DNA from: Urophycis tenuis
Taxonomy: Eukaryota; Chordata; Actinopteri; Gadiformes; Phycidae
DNA: 64,000 nt
Direction of reading: 5' to 3'
Assembly: GCA_036785325.1 (NCBI GenBank)
Contig: JAXIVH010000012.1
Span: 4,954,035 to 5,018,034 of the forward strand
The position numbers and the translations under genes were made by a program. The notes under the pieces were generated by a model. It did not search any database. It worked only from the letters and a program-made list of their open reading frames with translations, and had not been told where the DNA came from. How positions within the stretch are numbered: position 1 is the stretch's first letter; every line of letters begins with the position of its first letter. Of the stretch, positions 31,814 to 43,200 are shown piece by piece.

Positions 31814-34147
31814 GTTCGGATGCTGGCTGATCCTACTGGAGCTTTCACCCAGGTAAGGAGCAGTCCGCTGTCTGAAGGCCGGGCCTCTTGGGTCATGTTC
31901 TGTACACGAGCCACAGGCTGGCTGTATTATCACGATAATCATTGGGTATTTTACACAATGCTGATAAATATATCTATTCTGACGAATAACAACTGCTAAT
32001 AGAATCTCACTAATAATAAAGAAACCTGAGAATCTGTTCTGAACAGCCATGTGTTGAACTATCACCTCACTACTCCCATTCAGGGACGATAAAGCATTAT
32101 ATGTATTATATATTATATATATATATATATTGCATTATATATATTCCTTGTGTGTCTCAGGCCGTAGACCTGCTGCTGGAAAAGGAGCCAGTGGTGCAGG
32201 CACTTGGGAATAAGAGATCCCAGAGGTAAACATTAGCGTTCTCTTTCACGTTGACTAGATGACTGTGTTTACGTCAACATTTTCACTAGAATCCCGGCCA
32301 CTTCAGTTTGAACGCATAATAGATAACTTCCATCTCAGACTTGAAACTAATTACTCCATGTGTTTGTGGCACAACATCCAAAATGGTGGCAAGTAGAACT
32401 GCTGTTAAAGGTATGGTAGGACACTAAAATGGATGGTTTACCGTATTGTGAAACCAATTTACACTTCAATAATATAATTATGTACTGTGTTCAAGACTTG
32501 GCATTGAAGGGCCACTATTTTACCACCCATTGTTATTGGTCATTAAAAGCTTGTTGGCACATCACAAGTGGAGTGAGTGTCACATGTCCACCAAGATGCA
32601 TGATGGGATCGACCAGGATAGCAATGGTCCAGTCCACTGGGCTGTAGGCTGCTGCACTGGTACAGTCCACTGGGCTGTAGGCTGCTGCACTGGTACAGTC
32701 CACTGGGCTGTAGGCTGCTGCACTGGTCCAGTCCACTGGGCTGTAGGCTGCTGCACTGGTCCAGTCCACTGGGCTGTAGGCTGCTATACTGGTCCAGTCC
32801 ACTGGGCTGTAGGCTGCTGCACTGGTACAGTCCACTGGGCTGTAGGCTGCTGCACTGGTCCAGTCCACTGGGCTGTAGGCTGCTATACTGGTCCAGTCCA
32901 CTGGGCTGTAGGCTGCTGTGTTGGTACAGTCCACTGGGCTGTAGGCTGCTGTGCCGGTCCAGTCCACTGGGCTGTAGGCTGCTGCACTGGTACAGTCCAC
33001 TGGGCTGTAGGCTGCTATACTGGTCCAGTCCACTGGGCTGTAGGCTGCTGCACTGGTACAGTCCACTGGGCTGTAGGCTGCTATACTGGTCCAGTCCACT
33101 GAGCTGTAGGCTGCTATACTGGTCCAGTCCATGGGGTTGTAGGCTGCTATACTGGTCCATTCCACTGGGCTGTAGGCTGCTATACTGGTCCAGTCCACTG
33201 GGCTGTAGGCTGCTGTGCCGGTCCAGTCCACTGGGCTGTAGGCTGCTGTGTTGGTCCAGTCCACTGGGCTGTAGGCTGCTATACTGGTCCAGTCAACTGG
33301 GCTGTAGGCTGCTATACTGGTCCAGTCCACTGGGCTGTAGGCTGCTATACTGGTCCATTCCACTGAGCTGTAGGCTGCTATACTGGTCCAGTCCATGGGG
33401 TTGTAGGCTGCTATACTGGTCCAGTCCACTGGGCTGTAGGCTGCTATACTGGTCCAGTCCACTGGGCTGTAGGCTGCTATACTGGTACAGTCCACTGGGC
33501 TGTGGGCTGCTATACTGGTCCATTCCACTGGGCTGTAGGCTGCTATACTGGTCCATTCCACTGGGCTGTAGGCTGCTATACTGGTCCAGTCAACTGAGCT
33601 GTAGGCTGCTATACTGGTCCAGTCCACTGGGCTGTAGGCTGCTATACTGGTCCAGTCCACTGGGCTGTAGGCTGCTATACTGGTCCATTCCACTGGGCTG
33701 TAGGCTGCTATACTGGTCCAGTCCACTGGGCTGTAGGCTGCTATACTGGTCTAGTCCACTGGGCTGTAGGCTGCTATACTGGTCCAGTCCACTGGGCTGT
33801 AGGCTGCTATACTGGTCCAGTCCACTGGGCTGTAGGCTGCTATACTGGTCCAGTCCACTGGGCTGTAGGCTGCTATACTGGTCCAGTCCACTGGGCTGTA
33901 GGCTGCTATACTGGTCCAGTCCACGGGGTTGTAGGCTGCTGCGTTGGTCCATCACATCATACATTTGGACGGACCCACTTGGGGGAAGTAGGGGAGACCA
34001 CACCTGGTGGCAGAATGGTGAATGATTGTCCCTGGCTCCAGGTACGTCATGCTGGTGGAGGACGGCGTGGTGCAGAAGGTCAACGTGGAGCCAGACGGCA
34101 CCGGGCTCACCTGCAGCCTGGCCTCCAACATCCTGTCTGAGCTGTAG
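31814..34147 (+). CDS. prdx5: Peroxiredoxin-5, last three coding exons (5' exons not found)
   Basis: Exons 31814-31852, 32161-32225 and 34042-34147, each with canonical GT/AG sites and compatible phases (0, then 2). They translate as VRMLADPTGAFTQ, AVDLLLEKEPVVQALGNKR, and YVMLVEDGVVQKVNVEPDG continuing TGLTCSLASNILSEL and a stop. This aligns end to end with the C-terminal third of human PRDX5, an atypical 2-Cys thioredoxin-dependent peroxidase of mitochondria, peroxisomes and cytosol. The Cys in GLTCSL corresponds to the resolving Cys151 of mature human PRDX5. The peroxidatic Cys region lies in upstream exons that I cannot see between the window start and 31813. They may lie left of the window, or be lost. 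A poly(A) signal is at 34357. Confidence 0.9.
32629..33950. repeat. 33-bp minisatellite, about 40 units, in prdx5 intron
   Basis: Unit GGTCCAGTCCACTGGGCTGT followed by AGGCTGCTATACT, 33 bases, repeated with substitutions (GGTACAG, GCTGCTGCACT, GTGTTGG, GTGCCGG variants). Because 33 is a multiple of three and units lack stops in several frames, both strands show long open frames (up to 397 codons on the minus strand) of 11-residue repeats. These are not evidence of a gene. 5' units are more variable; units after about 33700 are nearly identical. Confidence 0.95.
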
Positions 34148-34356
34148 GCGTCAGCAGCCCCCAGGGAACACTGTTACACATGCACTTACTTTAGCTTAGT
34201 TTAGCCGCAACTGCCGGACAAATCCCATGTCAACCCCCCAGCGATGCAAGTAGTAGCTAATGTGAATCTTGACAGGGAACTTGAAGACAGGTATCACGCA
34301 CAATGATGTCACTACATGTTTTGTTTTTTGAGAAGCAAATGAGTCAACACTTGGCT

Positions 34357-34362
34357 AATAAA
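34357..34362 (+). terminator. prdx5 poly(A) signal
   Basis: AATAAA, 210 bases after the prdx5 stop codon, at a normal distance for a short 3' UTR. The downstream banf1 promoter begins within 300 bases. Confidence 0.6.
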
Positions 34363-34629
34363 ACTCAACCTTTTAAGCAATGCATACTTGGTTGTCGCTG
34401 TGTATATCGATATCACTCTTAATACAATTACTAAACCAATTTTAAAAGGTACAGAAATGACAAATGTAGAGTAAATATTTTATGATGTACTGTTACACAG
34501 TCATCATAAAATATGGCGTGGTCAGTGGGCTTTTGTTGTTTAATGATGACAATGTATCCGCAAAGGGAAACAAAATGTTTATAGCAAGTATTTTCTGCGA
34601 ATGCACGTGTGGCCGACTGGCTTTGACGC

Positions 34630-34760
34630 ACCTCGTGCGATTGGTGGACGTATGCGCGGCATTCCCACTCCACGTGACGTGAAATACGCGACCCATTGGC
34701 TGGAGGAGGCACGTCACACTCGGTAACCATACCAGCGGCAGCATCGCTCCGGAGCTACAG
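34630..34760 (+). promoter_or_regulatory. banf1 (copy B) promoter region
   Basis: CpG-richer segment immediately before the inferred 5' non-coding exon. It contains two ATTGG (inverted CCAAT) boxes at 34640-34644 and 34695-34699, and an E-box CACGTGAC at 34671-34678. No TATA box is evident, as expected for a housekeeping gene. Copy A lacks this segment: its homology begins at the sequence matching 34755. Confidence 0.5.
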
Positions 34761-37700
34761 GCGACCAACACACTTTCTATTCTTATCAAAGGTATGGCGA
34801 TACATTATTATCCCATTTAAACACAAGCTCTACTACTAGGTGTTAACTCGGCAAGTCCACTGGTTATTGTAGAGGTTTATCACTGGAAGAAAACTTTGAG
34901 AAACTTGTTCGAAGGCTAATCAATGGGTTAGCTCTTTGATGCTAAGCTAATGCGCCAAACTTGTTTGTATGGAGCGCTTCCACTCTGAATTGCGTTCCTT
35001 AGTAAACACGATGGCGTAAGCCTCTAGGAACGGAGCCCTGGTGTCTCACTATCCTAGTTAAACATAGCTAACACCCATCTACTGTGTCTTGTTTAAATTA
35101 CACTGAATTGAGTTGTGTTCCACCTGAGCTAGCCGACGCGGCTAACCTGTTAGCTGGGGGGGCGGATGGCGCGCGGGCTTCATGGTCCTGTCCTGTTTTA
35201 ACGTGAAGTCTGAGCCTGCACTTTGGCTGTGTCATGTGTTAATGGACCATCACACTGGTTGCTGGTGCGGCATGCTGGTCCTGGAACCAGCAGCCAGGGA
35301 GGGCTTGAGATGTACTCAAGCATGGCATCCCAAGATATTGATGCAGTTTCCCTCAGGGATCATCAAAGTATTTCTGTCTGTGTGGTCTATCTGAACGGGT
35401 CTTGGGCTGTACCGGGCTCCTCTCGGTGTTTCACTGATGGGCGCATCTTAACCGGGACTTGTGGGTCCATTTGGTTATGATTTAGCATGCAAAGAGTGGA
35501 CTCGTCGTCACGGTTTCGTTTTCAATGGTTTGGTTTCGTTTTTGCGTCTAATTTTAAACGTACTTCAGGGATCGGCCCAAACATGAAATGCCAACGCTGT
35601 GTTTACATAGCGATGCTGTTTATCTAGGAGTGGCTGCTTTGGTTGGTAGATCTAGTTGGGAGTGTCAAACTCTAATCCAATAACCTAATGGTTGTATAAA
35701 TATATTTGCATCATGTGTATTCATCCATGTTGTGATCTTTTGTCTCGCCCTCAGGTGATCCCTCACCACCACCCACAGAACACATGTCGTCAACTTCCCA
35801 GAAACATAAAGACTTTGTGGCCGAGCCCATGGGCGAGAAGAAGGTCATGGCCCTGGCCGGCATCGGAGACGCCCTGGGCAGGAGGCTGGAGGAGAAGGGC
35901 TTCGATAAGGTATGGAGGCACAGGCTCTGTGGCCGTTGGTTCCTCCTTCGGGTAACTGAAGGAGAACACTGGCAGCCGTTTAAGCCTCAGGGTTTGAACA
36001 TGTATATTTTTATTATATTTATTAAGAGTAAAAATAGTTTTGAGCAATGTTAGTTGCCCTATTTCAAAAGATGTAATGTATGTGATGTAATGAGTGTGAT
36101 GTTAACGCTGTTGATAACGCATGCAGGGTGTTTCAAAATTAAACGGTTCCTAACAGTTCCAAATAAAAGGGTACTTGTTTTTAACGTTTTAATTTGGGGT
36201 ACTTGGTAAAGTACCCCTTGAATTCTGTACTCTGCACAGTAGCTAGAGACTAGGGTGTAGGGATCTTTGCAATCGGAACACGACCTGTCAGATGACCGTT
36301 AAGGGCCTGTCGTTGACACAACGAGGAACGTGTACTGATGCTAAAACCACCGAGGGGCGAATTCACGTGTCATCAGCCCGTCTGCGCTGTGAAGTGGCGT
36401 GGACGTATCCAAGTCAGGTCAGTGACCGCCTCCAGACCTGATGACGTGTGTGCTGTACCCCCCCAGGCCTACGTGGTGCTGGGTCAGTTCCTGGTGCTGA
36501 AGAAGGACGAAGAGCTGTTCCGGGACTGGCTGAAGGACACCTGCGGCGCCAACGCCAAACAGCAAGGTGACTGCTACGGCTGCCTGCGGGAGTGGTGTGA
36601 CTCCTTCCTATAAGCTGACCGCCTCCTCTTTAGCCACGCCCCCTTTTATAGCTCTTTTGGTTGTTGTCGTTTTTTTTGGCCTGAATCGTAAGCTTGCTGG
36701 TTCTGTTCCATGAGTGACGGGACAACATAAAAAACAAACAAACAAGGTGATGGGGGGGGGGGGGGGGAAAGTGAAGTACTGAACAAATAGGTTTGTGTGA
36801 AAATGGCATTTTGTACCGGAGATGAAATCGGAAGCGGGTCGTGTAAACTGAGTTGGCTGGTGACGACGCCCTGACCTCATGGAAGCCCTGCTTGTGTGTT
36901 CTTGTGTATATTGATGGTTAGAATCAGATAGGATTGGTGGTCATTTTTGAGGTGTGCAATCCACAGCTATCATTTTTAAAAACCATTGTCGTTGGAGGTT
37001 TACCCAGACTTGGCTCTGGCTTCACAAAATAGAACTTGTTAAATATCAAATTAGACTAAGTCACTGACATGTCATGAATGTTCCCCTTGAGAAAATGCTA
37101 ACTTTTAACTTAATTCTTCACTGTTCTGACTGTTTCGTGGGCCCCTTTTTTCTGGTGCTGCTCGGGTTGCCAACTGATTTTGATTAAACAGATTTTAGCC
37201 TCACCGTAGTTTTGCTTTTTTCTTTACATTCTATGAATTTCTCCTTTGCTCTCGTTATGACTCATCATCTGAAGAATACAACTTGCACACATATTGAACT
37301 ACAGACATGAATAAAGGAACTGATGCTAATCAATTCCCCAATCACTGCCAAGTGAATGTAGTGAAGCTAAAGACGGGGTACAGAAGATGTACGATGTGAC
37401 CTGAAGGGGGTCTGCAGAGCGGCTGCACGTGATGCAGTGGTGGGTGAACATGTTAGCAACCAGACTCCATGTACCTTTCTGTGTTGTTTAAGGAGAGAAA
37501 CGCTGAGAAGGAACATGTTGACTGACTTCTGCTCTTGTAACATAAATGGGGTTTTAATTGGCAGACGGCAAAACCACAAGCTATAATCTAGTTACGGTAA
37601 TTAATGTGCTTGTTATGAACCACCCAATTTCCCGTGGTGATGGATGGTGGGACTGCCTAACGACGAGACCTGAATCCATTTGGCTTTCAGTCCAACAGAA

Positions 37701-37867
37701 ACCCCAGCTGGGAAGTCCTTATTCTTCACCAATGCATTCCTTCCAAATGAACATAGTTTTTACTTTTATTTTGAACCGTTTGTACCTGTTTAAGATTTCA
37801 CTGTGCTCTTTATTTCACACTGAAAGGTTGATTATTTTTCTTTAATTGTATTGTCCTAATTAAAGAG
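34755..37867 (+). repeat. Segmental duplication, copy B (parental-looking banf1 unit)
   Basis: Partner of 13584-25516. It is uninterrupted by transposons and carries the conserved form of banf1. Relative to A it has an extra 405 bases (34989-35394). The A/B homology ends at about 37867 (CCTAATTAAAGAG), after which the two sites are unrelated. Confidence 0.85.
35784..36613 (+). CDS. banf1: Barrier-to-autointegration factor, conserved copy B
   Basis: Coding exons 35784-35909 and 36467-36613, 90 codons. A 5' non-coding exon ends at 34791 (donor GTATGG), and the coding exon begins at 35755 after TCGCCCTCAG. The protein begins MSSTSQKHKDFVAEPMGEK and ends CLREWCDSFL, very close to human BANF1 along its full length. 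The helix-hairpin-helix GIGDALG, which grips the DNA backbone, and the N-terminal Ser/Thr cluster that VRK kinases phosphorylate to release DNA are both kept. BAF dimers bridge DNA, recruit LEM-domain proteins and lamin A during nuclear envelope reassembly, and coat foreign cytosolic DNA. The gene directly follows prdx5 in the same orientation. I take this as the functional orthologue. Confidence 0.95.
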
Positions 37868-38230
37868 AGCTTCAGGATGCAGCGACCTCTTGAGTTGTTT
37901 CTGTAATGAGGAGGAGCCAGTGTTGGTGTTTGACCTTTGGTAATGAGACATTTTATTTTACGCTTCACTTGTGAGCCAAAGCTGCCCTCTAACCGCAGCG
38001 TTCGGAGCTTCGGTGCCAAAGCCTTTCGCTGTTGCTGTGGGTCATGAATGAACACGGTTAGACAGAATGCTTTATAAACAAACCATTCATTTTGCGCTAA
38101 CATACTGGAATGTGTGGCTTCTCTGTGCTGATGTATAGTAGCATTCAGCCATGACCAAACAGACAACGTTAGCTTCCACTAGCACCTTAACACAAACACA
38201 GTCCCAAAAAGTCACATAAAATGTTAAAAG
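36614..38230. other. banf1 3' flank, no gene seen
   Basis: Includes a G-run at 36753-36768 and sequence shared with copy A up to 37867. No AATAAA lies close to the banf1 stop; one is at about 37311-37316 (TGAATAAAGGAAC), conserved in both copies (about 22583 in A), and may be the distal poly(A) signal. 37868-38230 holds nothing recognisable. Confidence 0.45.
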
Positions 38231-38880
38231 TTAAAGTGATGGTTCGGAGTGAAATTCACCCTGAGGTAATTTACACCAATAGTCATGCTAAATACCCCCT
38301 CGGATGCATTTTTAGCGACGGTCAATATTTATCAAGTTTAGGGTTATCAGCCAAAAGACTTCGTACTGGAGTGCCGGTACAGTGGGTACATCTCGTCAAT
38401 GACTCTACTAATAATGCATGTATTGTTACCCAACTTCTGTAGTAGTACATATATGGTCTGTACTCACAAAACGAGGCATTTTAAAGTTTGTAAGTACACC
38501 AGGAGTTTATTTAAAAGAGCACTTTTCTGATAGCTTCAACTAGCTGTTGCTAAGGCTACCGCTGCGTCGACGTCTCTTCTGTCTTTCCGGATAAGTTTTT
38601 AAAAGTCCTCTTCAAAACTCAAGTGTAAGGAAAAGGTTAGTGAATTCAACACCTCATCGAAATGTATTGACAACTGGAATAATTGAATACTTGAAATTAG
38701 ATGGAGTGTTGAATTCACTAACTTTTTCCTTACACTTGTGAGTTTTGAAGAGGACTTTTACGAATAACCCTAAACTTGATAAATATTGACCGTCGCTAAA
38801 AATGCATCCGAGGGGGTATTTAGCATGACTATTGGTGTAAATTACCTCAGGGTGAATTTCACTCCGAACCATCACTTTAA
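38231..38880. mobile_element. 650-bp palindromic MITE with nested hairpin
   Basis: Outer arms 38231-38347 and 38764-38880 pair over about 117 bases (start TTAAAGTGATGGTTCGGAGT) almost perfectly. An inner pair at about 38598-38658 and 38701-38761 (AAAGTCCTCTTCAAAACTCA on the left) also folds back, so it is a hairpin within a palindrome. Non-coding. Confidence 0.85.
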
Positions 38881-40230
38881 CACAAAATCACTTTGCATTG
38901 CTGTTGTTGGTCGATGCAAGAAACTGCCAATGCACAAAATCTACTGATACAGCAAGTACTTCTATCTGGGGAGTACCACTACGCTTGTTGAAATGTCACA
39001 ACGTTCAAAACAAAACATCTTGAAGACACCCTAGTTTAGCAGGTATGACGACGATCAGCCATTTCAAAATGGTGACTTCACAACTGGGAGTCACTGCCCT
39101 TGTGATGTCACTATAGGGGACATTTTGAAATGGCTTGTAATGGCTAATCAACATCACACCTGGTGGTAAAATAGGAGCCCTTTAAAGGAGCATGGGTAGA
39201 ATTTAGTCGCATCTAATGGAAGGAACATTGGATCAAATATTCATCAGTATGTTTCAATTGGTGCATGGTCCTATGAAAACAATAGGTTATTTTTCATGTT
39301 TTCATTACCTTAGAATGAGCCCTTTCTATATGGAGTGGACCTGTCGGACAGACGGACAGGACAGACAAACGTCCCTATGGATGATGCATTTTGTAGTTCA
39401 TTTCGTCTAACTTGTAAGCTATGCACTGTGGTTTCACGGTGTAAATAACTAAATACAATGTAGAACTATCAAGGAACCTCATCTACTGACACTTGGCGTC
39501 TCAATGAGGAAAACATTCTGGAATTCCTTCTTGTGTGTGTGTGTGTGTGTCATATTCCATTGTTTGCAATCTGCAACCCCACCCCCGAGATGCCACTAAA
39601 TCCTACACACTTCCCCTTTCAGCCCCAGTAAGTACATCATGAAGCATGTTTTTCAATGGGAACTAAACTGCACTGCTGACCTCAGGCAGAGCACTACACA
39701 GCCACAACGCAACACGCCCCCACCCCAAAACACAACGTGTCCACAGCCGCCTCAGGACCGCGCCGGTCCCTGGATACGTGGCCGTCTCCTCACTGTGATG
39801 AAGACCCTGGTGTCGTGGGCGCGGCGTGCGTGTGTTCTGTCAAAGCCCCCCGTGGAACATTCAACACCAGGAGTACCTGTAGTTTGTTTGGTTGTTTTGG
39901 ATGTTTTGTGGGTTATCAATAATCAATAACTTCTTCTCTGTTAAGCTTCAGCTTTTATCTATTGATTTTTCAATCAGTCGCTTGGTACCAGTGCAAATGT
40001 GGCCCCGGTTAGGCGGTGACACGTACGCCCCGCCCAGTCACGCGTGATTACACCGCCCAGTCACGCGTGATTACACCGCCCAATCAAATGTGTTTACACC
40101 ATCCAATCAAACGTGTTTACACCATACAGTCACACGCCCCCCTCCCTCCCCCGTTCCCCCTCCCACCCACCCCCCACCCACCCTTACCCCCACACCATCA
40201 TCCCCACCCCCCCACCCTCACCCCCCCATC
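38881..40230. other. Intergenic and probable gng3 3' UTR
   Basis: 39055-39190 contains a dispersed repeat (CCATTTCAAAATGG...CATTTTGAAATGG, then ATCACACCTGGTGG) whose relatives appear at about 43090-43310 and 59870-60135. A GT run lies at 39534-39550. 40010-40130 has several short direct repeats (CACGCGTGATTACACCGCCC), and 40137-40230 is a C-rich tract next to the gng3 stop codon. No other gene seen. Confidence 0.5.
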
Positions 40231-43200
40231 TCAAAGCAGAGCGCAGAAGAACTTCTTCTCCCTGAAGGGGTTTTCGGAGGTGGGCACCGGGGTGATGAGG
40301 GGGTCATCACAGATGTGGGCGTCGCAGTACGCCATGAGGTCCGCCGCCGCCTTCGATACCTGCGGAGACGAGGACATCACAGTGCTGTAGCAGGAGTTAT
40401 GACGTCACCGCACTGTAGCAGGAGTTATGACATCACAGCGCTGTAGCAGGAGTTATGACGTCACCGCACTGTAGCAGGAGTTATGACATCACCGTGCTGT
40501 AGCAGGAGTTATGACGTCACCGCACTGTAGCAGGAGTTATGACATCACAGCGCTGTAGCAGGAGTTATGACATCACCGCACTGTAGCAGGAGTTATTACA
40601 TCACCGCGCTGTAGCAGCAGTTATGACATCACCGCGCTGTAGCAGGAGTTATGACATCACCAGGCTGTGGCAGGAGTTATGACATCACCGCACTGTAGCA
40701 GGAGTTATGACATCACCAGGCTGTGGCAGGAGTTATGACATCACCGCACTGTAGCAGGAGTTATGACGTCACCGCACTGTAGCAGGAGTTATGACATCAC
40801 AGCGCTGTAGCAGGAGTTATGACATCACCGCACTGTAGCAGGAGTTATGACATCACCGCACTGTAGCAGGAGTTATTACATCACCGCGCTGTAGCAGCAG
40901 TTATGACATCACCTTGCTGTAGCAGGAGTTATGACATCACCAGGCTGTGGCAGGAGTTATGACATCACCGCACTGTAGCAGGAGTTATGACATCACCAGG
41001 CTGTGGCAGGAGTTATGACATCACCGCACTGTAGCAGGAGTTATGACATCACCGCATTGTAGCAGGAGTTATGACATCACCGCACTGTAACCGTCATTTT
41101 AATAACCCCTGTCACTTTTCAATTTTGCACCTTATTCTGCATTTCTGCATTTCAACCTGCACCTTAATCGCTCATTTGCACTTCTGGTTAGAACGCCAAC
41201 TGTATTTCGTTGTCCCTGTACTTGTACTCTGCACAATGACAATAAAGTTGAATCTAATCTAATCTAATCTAACAGGAGTTATGACATCACCGCATTGTAG
41301 CAGGAGTTATGACATCACCGCGCTGTAGCAGCAGTTATGACATCACCGCGCTGTAGCAGGAGTTATGACATCACCGCATTGTAGCAGGAGTTATGACATC
41401 ACCGCACTGTAGCAGGAGTTATGACATCACCGCATTGTAGCAGGAGTTATGACATCACCGCGCTGTAGCAGGAGTTATGACATCACCGCGCTGTAGCAGC
41501 AGTTATGACATCACCGCGCTGTAGCAGGAGTTATGACATCACCGCATTGTAGCAGGAGTTATGACATCACCGCACTGTAGCAGGAGTTATGACATCACCG
41601 CATTGTAGCAGGAGTTATGACATCACCGCGCTGTAGCAGGAGTTATGACATCACAGCGCTGTAGCAGGAGTTATGACATCACCGCGCTGTAGCAGCAGTT
41701 ATGACATCACCGCGCTGTAGCAGGAGTTATGACATCACCGCGCTGTAGCAGGAGTTATGACATCACCGCGCTGTAGCAGCAGTTATGACATCACCGCGCT
41801 GTAGCAGGAGTTATGACATCACCAGGCTGTGGCAGGAGTTATGACGGGTCGGGGATTGATGTTTGGACCTTTTGGGGGTGTTGAGGTCAATTTAACAAGC
41901 CAACAAGTCAGAACATTAGTTCAGCCAGTCAGCCAGGGCAGACAAATAAAGGGGCCTGGCAGAAGGTCTTCATTAAAGGGATATTCCGCCATTTTTGGAA
42001 ATTAGCTAATTTTCCACCTTCCCTCGAGCAAAACAATCGATCTTTACCCTTTTCCTGTTCATCCAGCCGTTCTGTGAGTGGCGGTACAACTTTTAGCTGT
42101 AGCTTAGCATAGATCATTGAATCGGATTAGACCATTCGCATCTCGCCCGCTTAGAAGTGACTACGATTTCCGGAATTTTTCCCATTTAAAACTTGTCTCT
42201 TCTCAAGTTTGAAAGTGCAATAAGACCGACGGAAAATGAAACGTGGCGATTTTCTAGGCTGATTTTACCCGGAACTATACTCTCATTCTGGCGTAATAAT
42301 CAAGGAAAGTTGCAAAGGTACCATGGGCGCAGTGATATGACACAGCGCCTCAATAGTCCCTGTAGGCTTCTTCCGGCAATACAACCAACGTGATTACCTG
42401 CTATTACCGGTGGTATACCGGGACTATACTTTGAGGCGCGTCATATCACTTCTAAGCGGGCGAGATGCTAATGGTCTAATGCGATTCAATGATCTATGCT
42501 AAGCTACAGCTAAAAGTTGTACCGCCAGACTCACAGAACGGCTGGATGAACGGGAAAAGGGTAAAGATCGATTGTTTTGCTCGAGGGAAGGTGGAAAATG
42601 AGCTTATTTCCAAAAATGGCGGAATATCCCTTTAAATACATTGAAGTATTTAAAAGCAAGATGTACATACACATGCTATGGTGGATGATGTTAATCATCT
42701 ACACATTTAGGTTTCTCATTTCCATAGTTAGCATAACCCCAAGTTGTCAAGTTCTCAAGTCAAGTAATGTTCAACCAGAGACTGAGAAGGAAGGGATGGG
42801 AGACGCCAGTCTGCTGTCCTCCTGGTGGAGGTCAAAGACAGCAGCAGCATCTCATCCTCTGTTTGCAGCGCAGTGCACGGTCAGGGACGTGAACTCCTTG
42901 TTGATTTAGCCTGGAGTGCTTTCCTCCAAAGCTAAAACAAGACTTTAACCTTTTGTACTTTGTGCCTTTGTATAAGGACAGATAATACATGACAATTAAT
43001 AACCCACCAACAACTAACCGTGGAAGGGGTTTCTTAAATATTTGACCTACTGATTGCATCCATTCCTATCATCGTTATGATGTGGATTAACCATTACAAG
43101 CCATAGAGTCTACCATGTGACATCACAAAGGGGAGGGTCGACCCAGTTGAATGATGAATGGATTAGCCCACCCAGTGGACTGTTCCAACTGGTAGGCTAT

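Noticed and set aside
32533..33726. 397-codon minus-strand frame of 11-residue repeats
   Set aside because: It exists only because the 33-bp minisatellite unit is a multiple of three and lacks stops. Similar frames occur in other phases and on the other strand.
40384..41848. CRISPR-like array (regular 28-bp repeats)
   Set aside because: Units are contiguous tandem repeats with no unique spacers, in a eukaryotic intron. It is a minisatellite.
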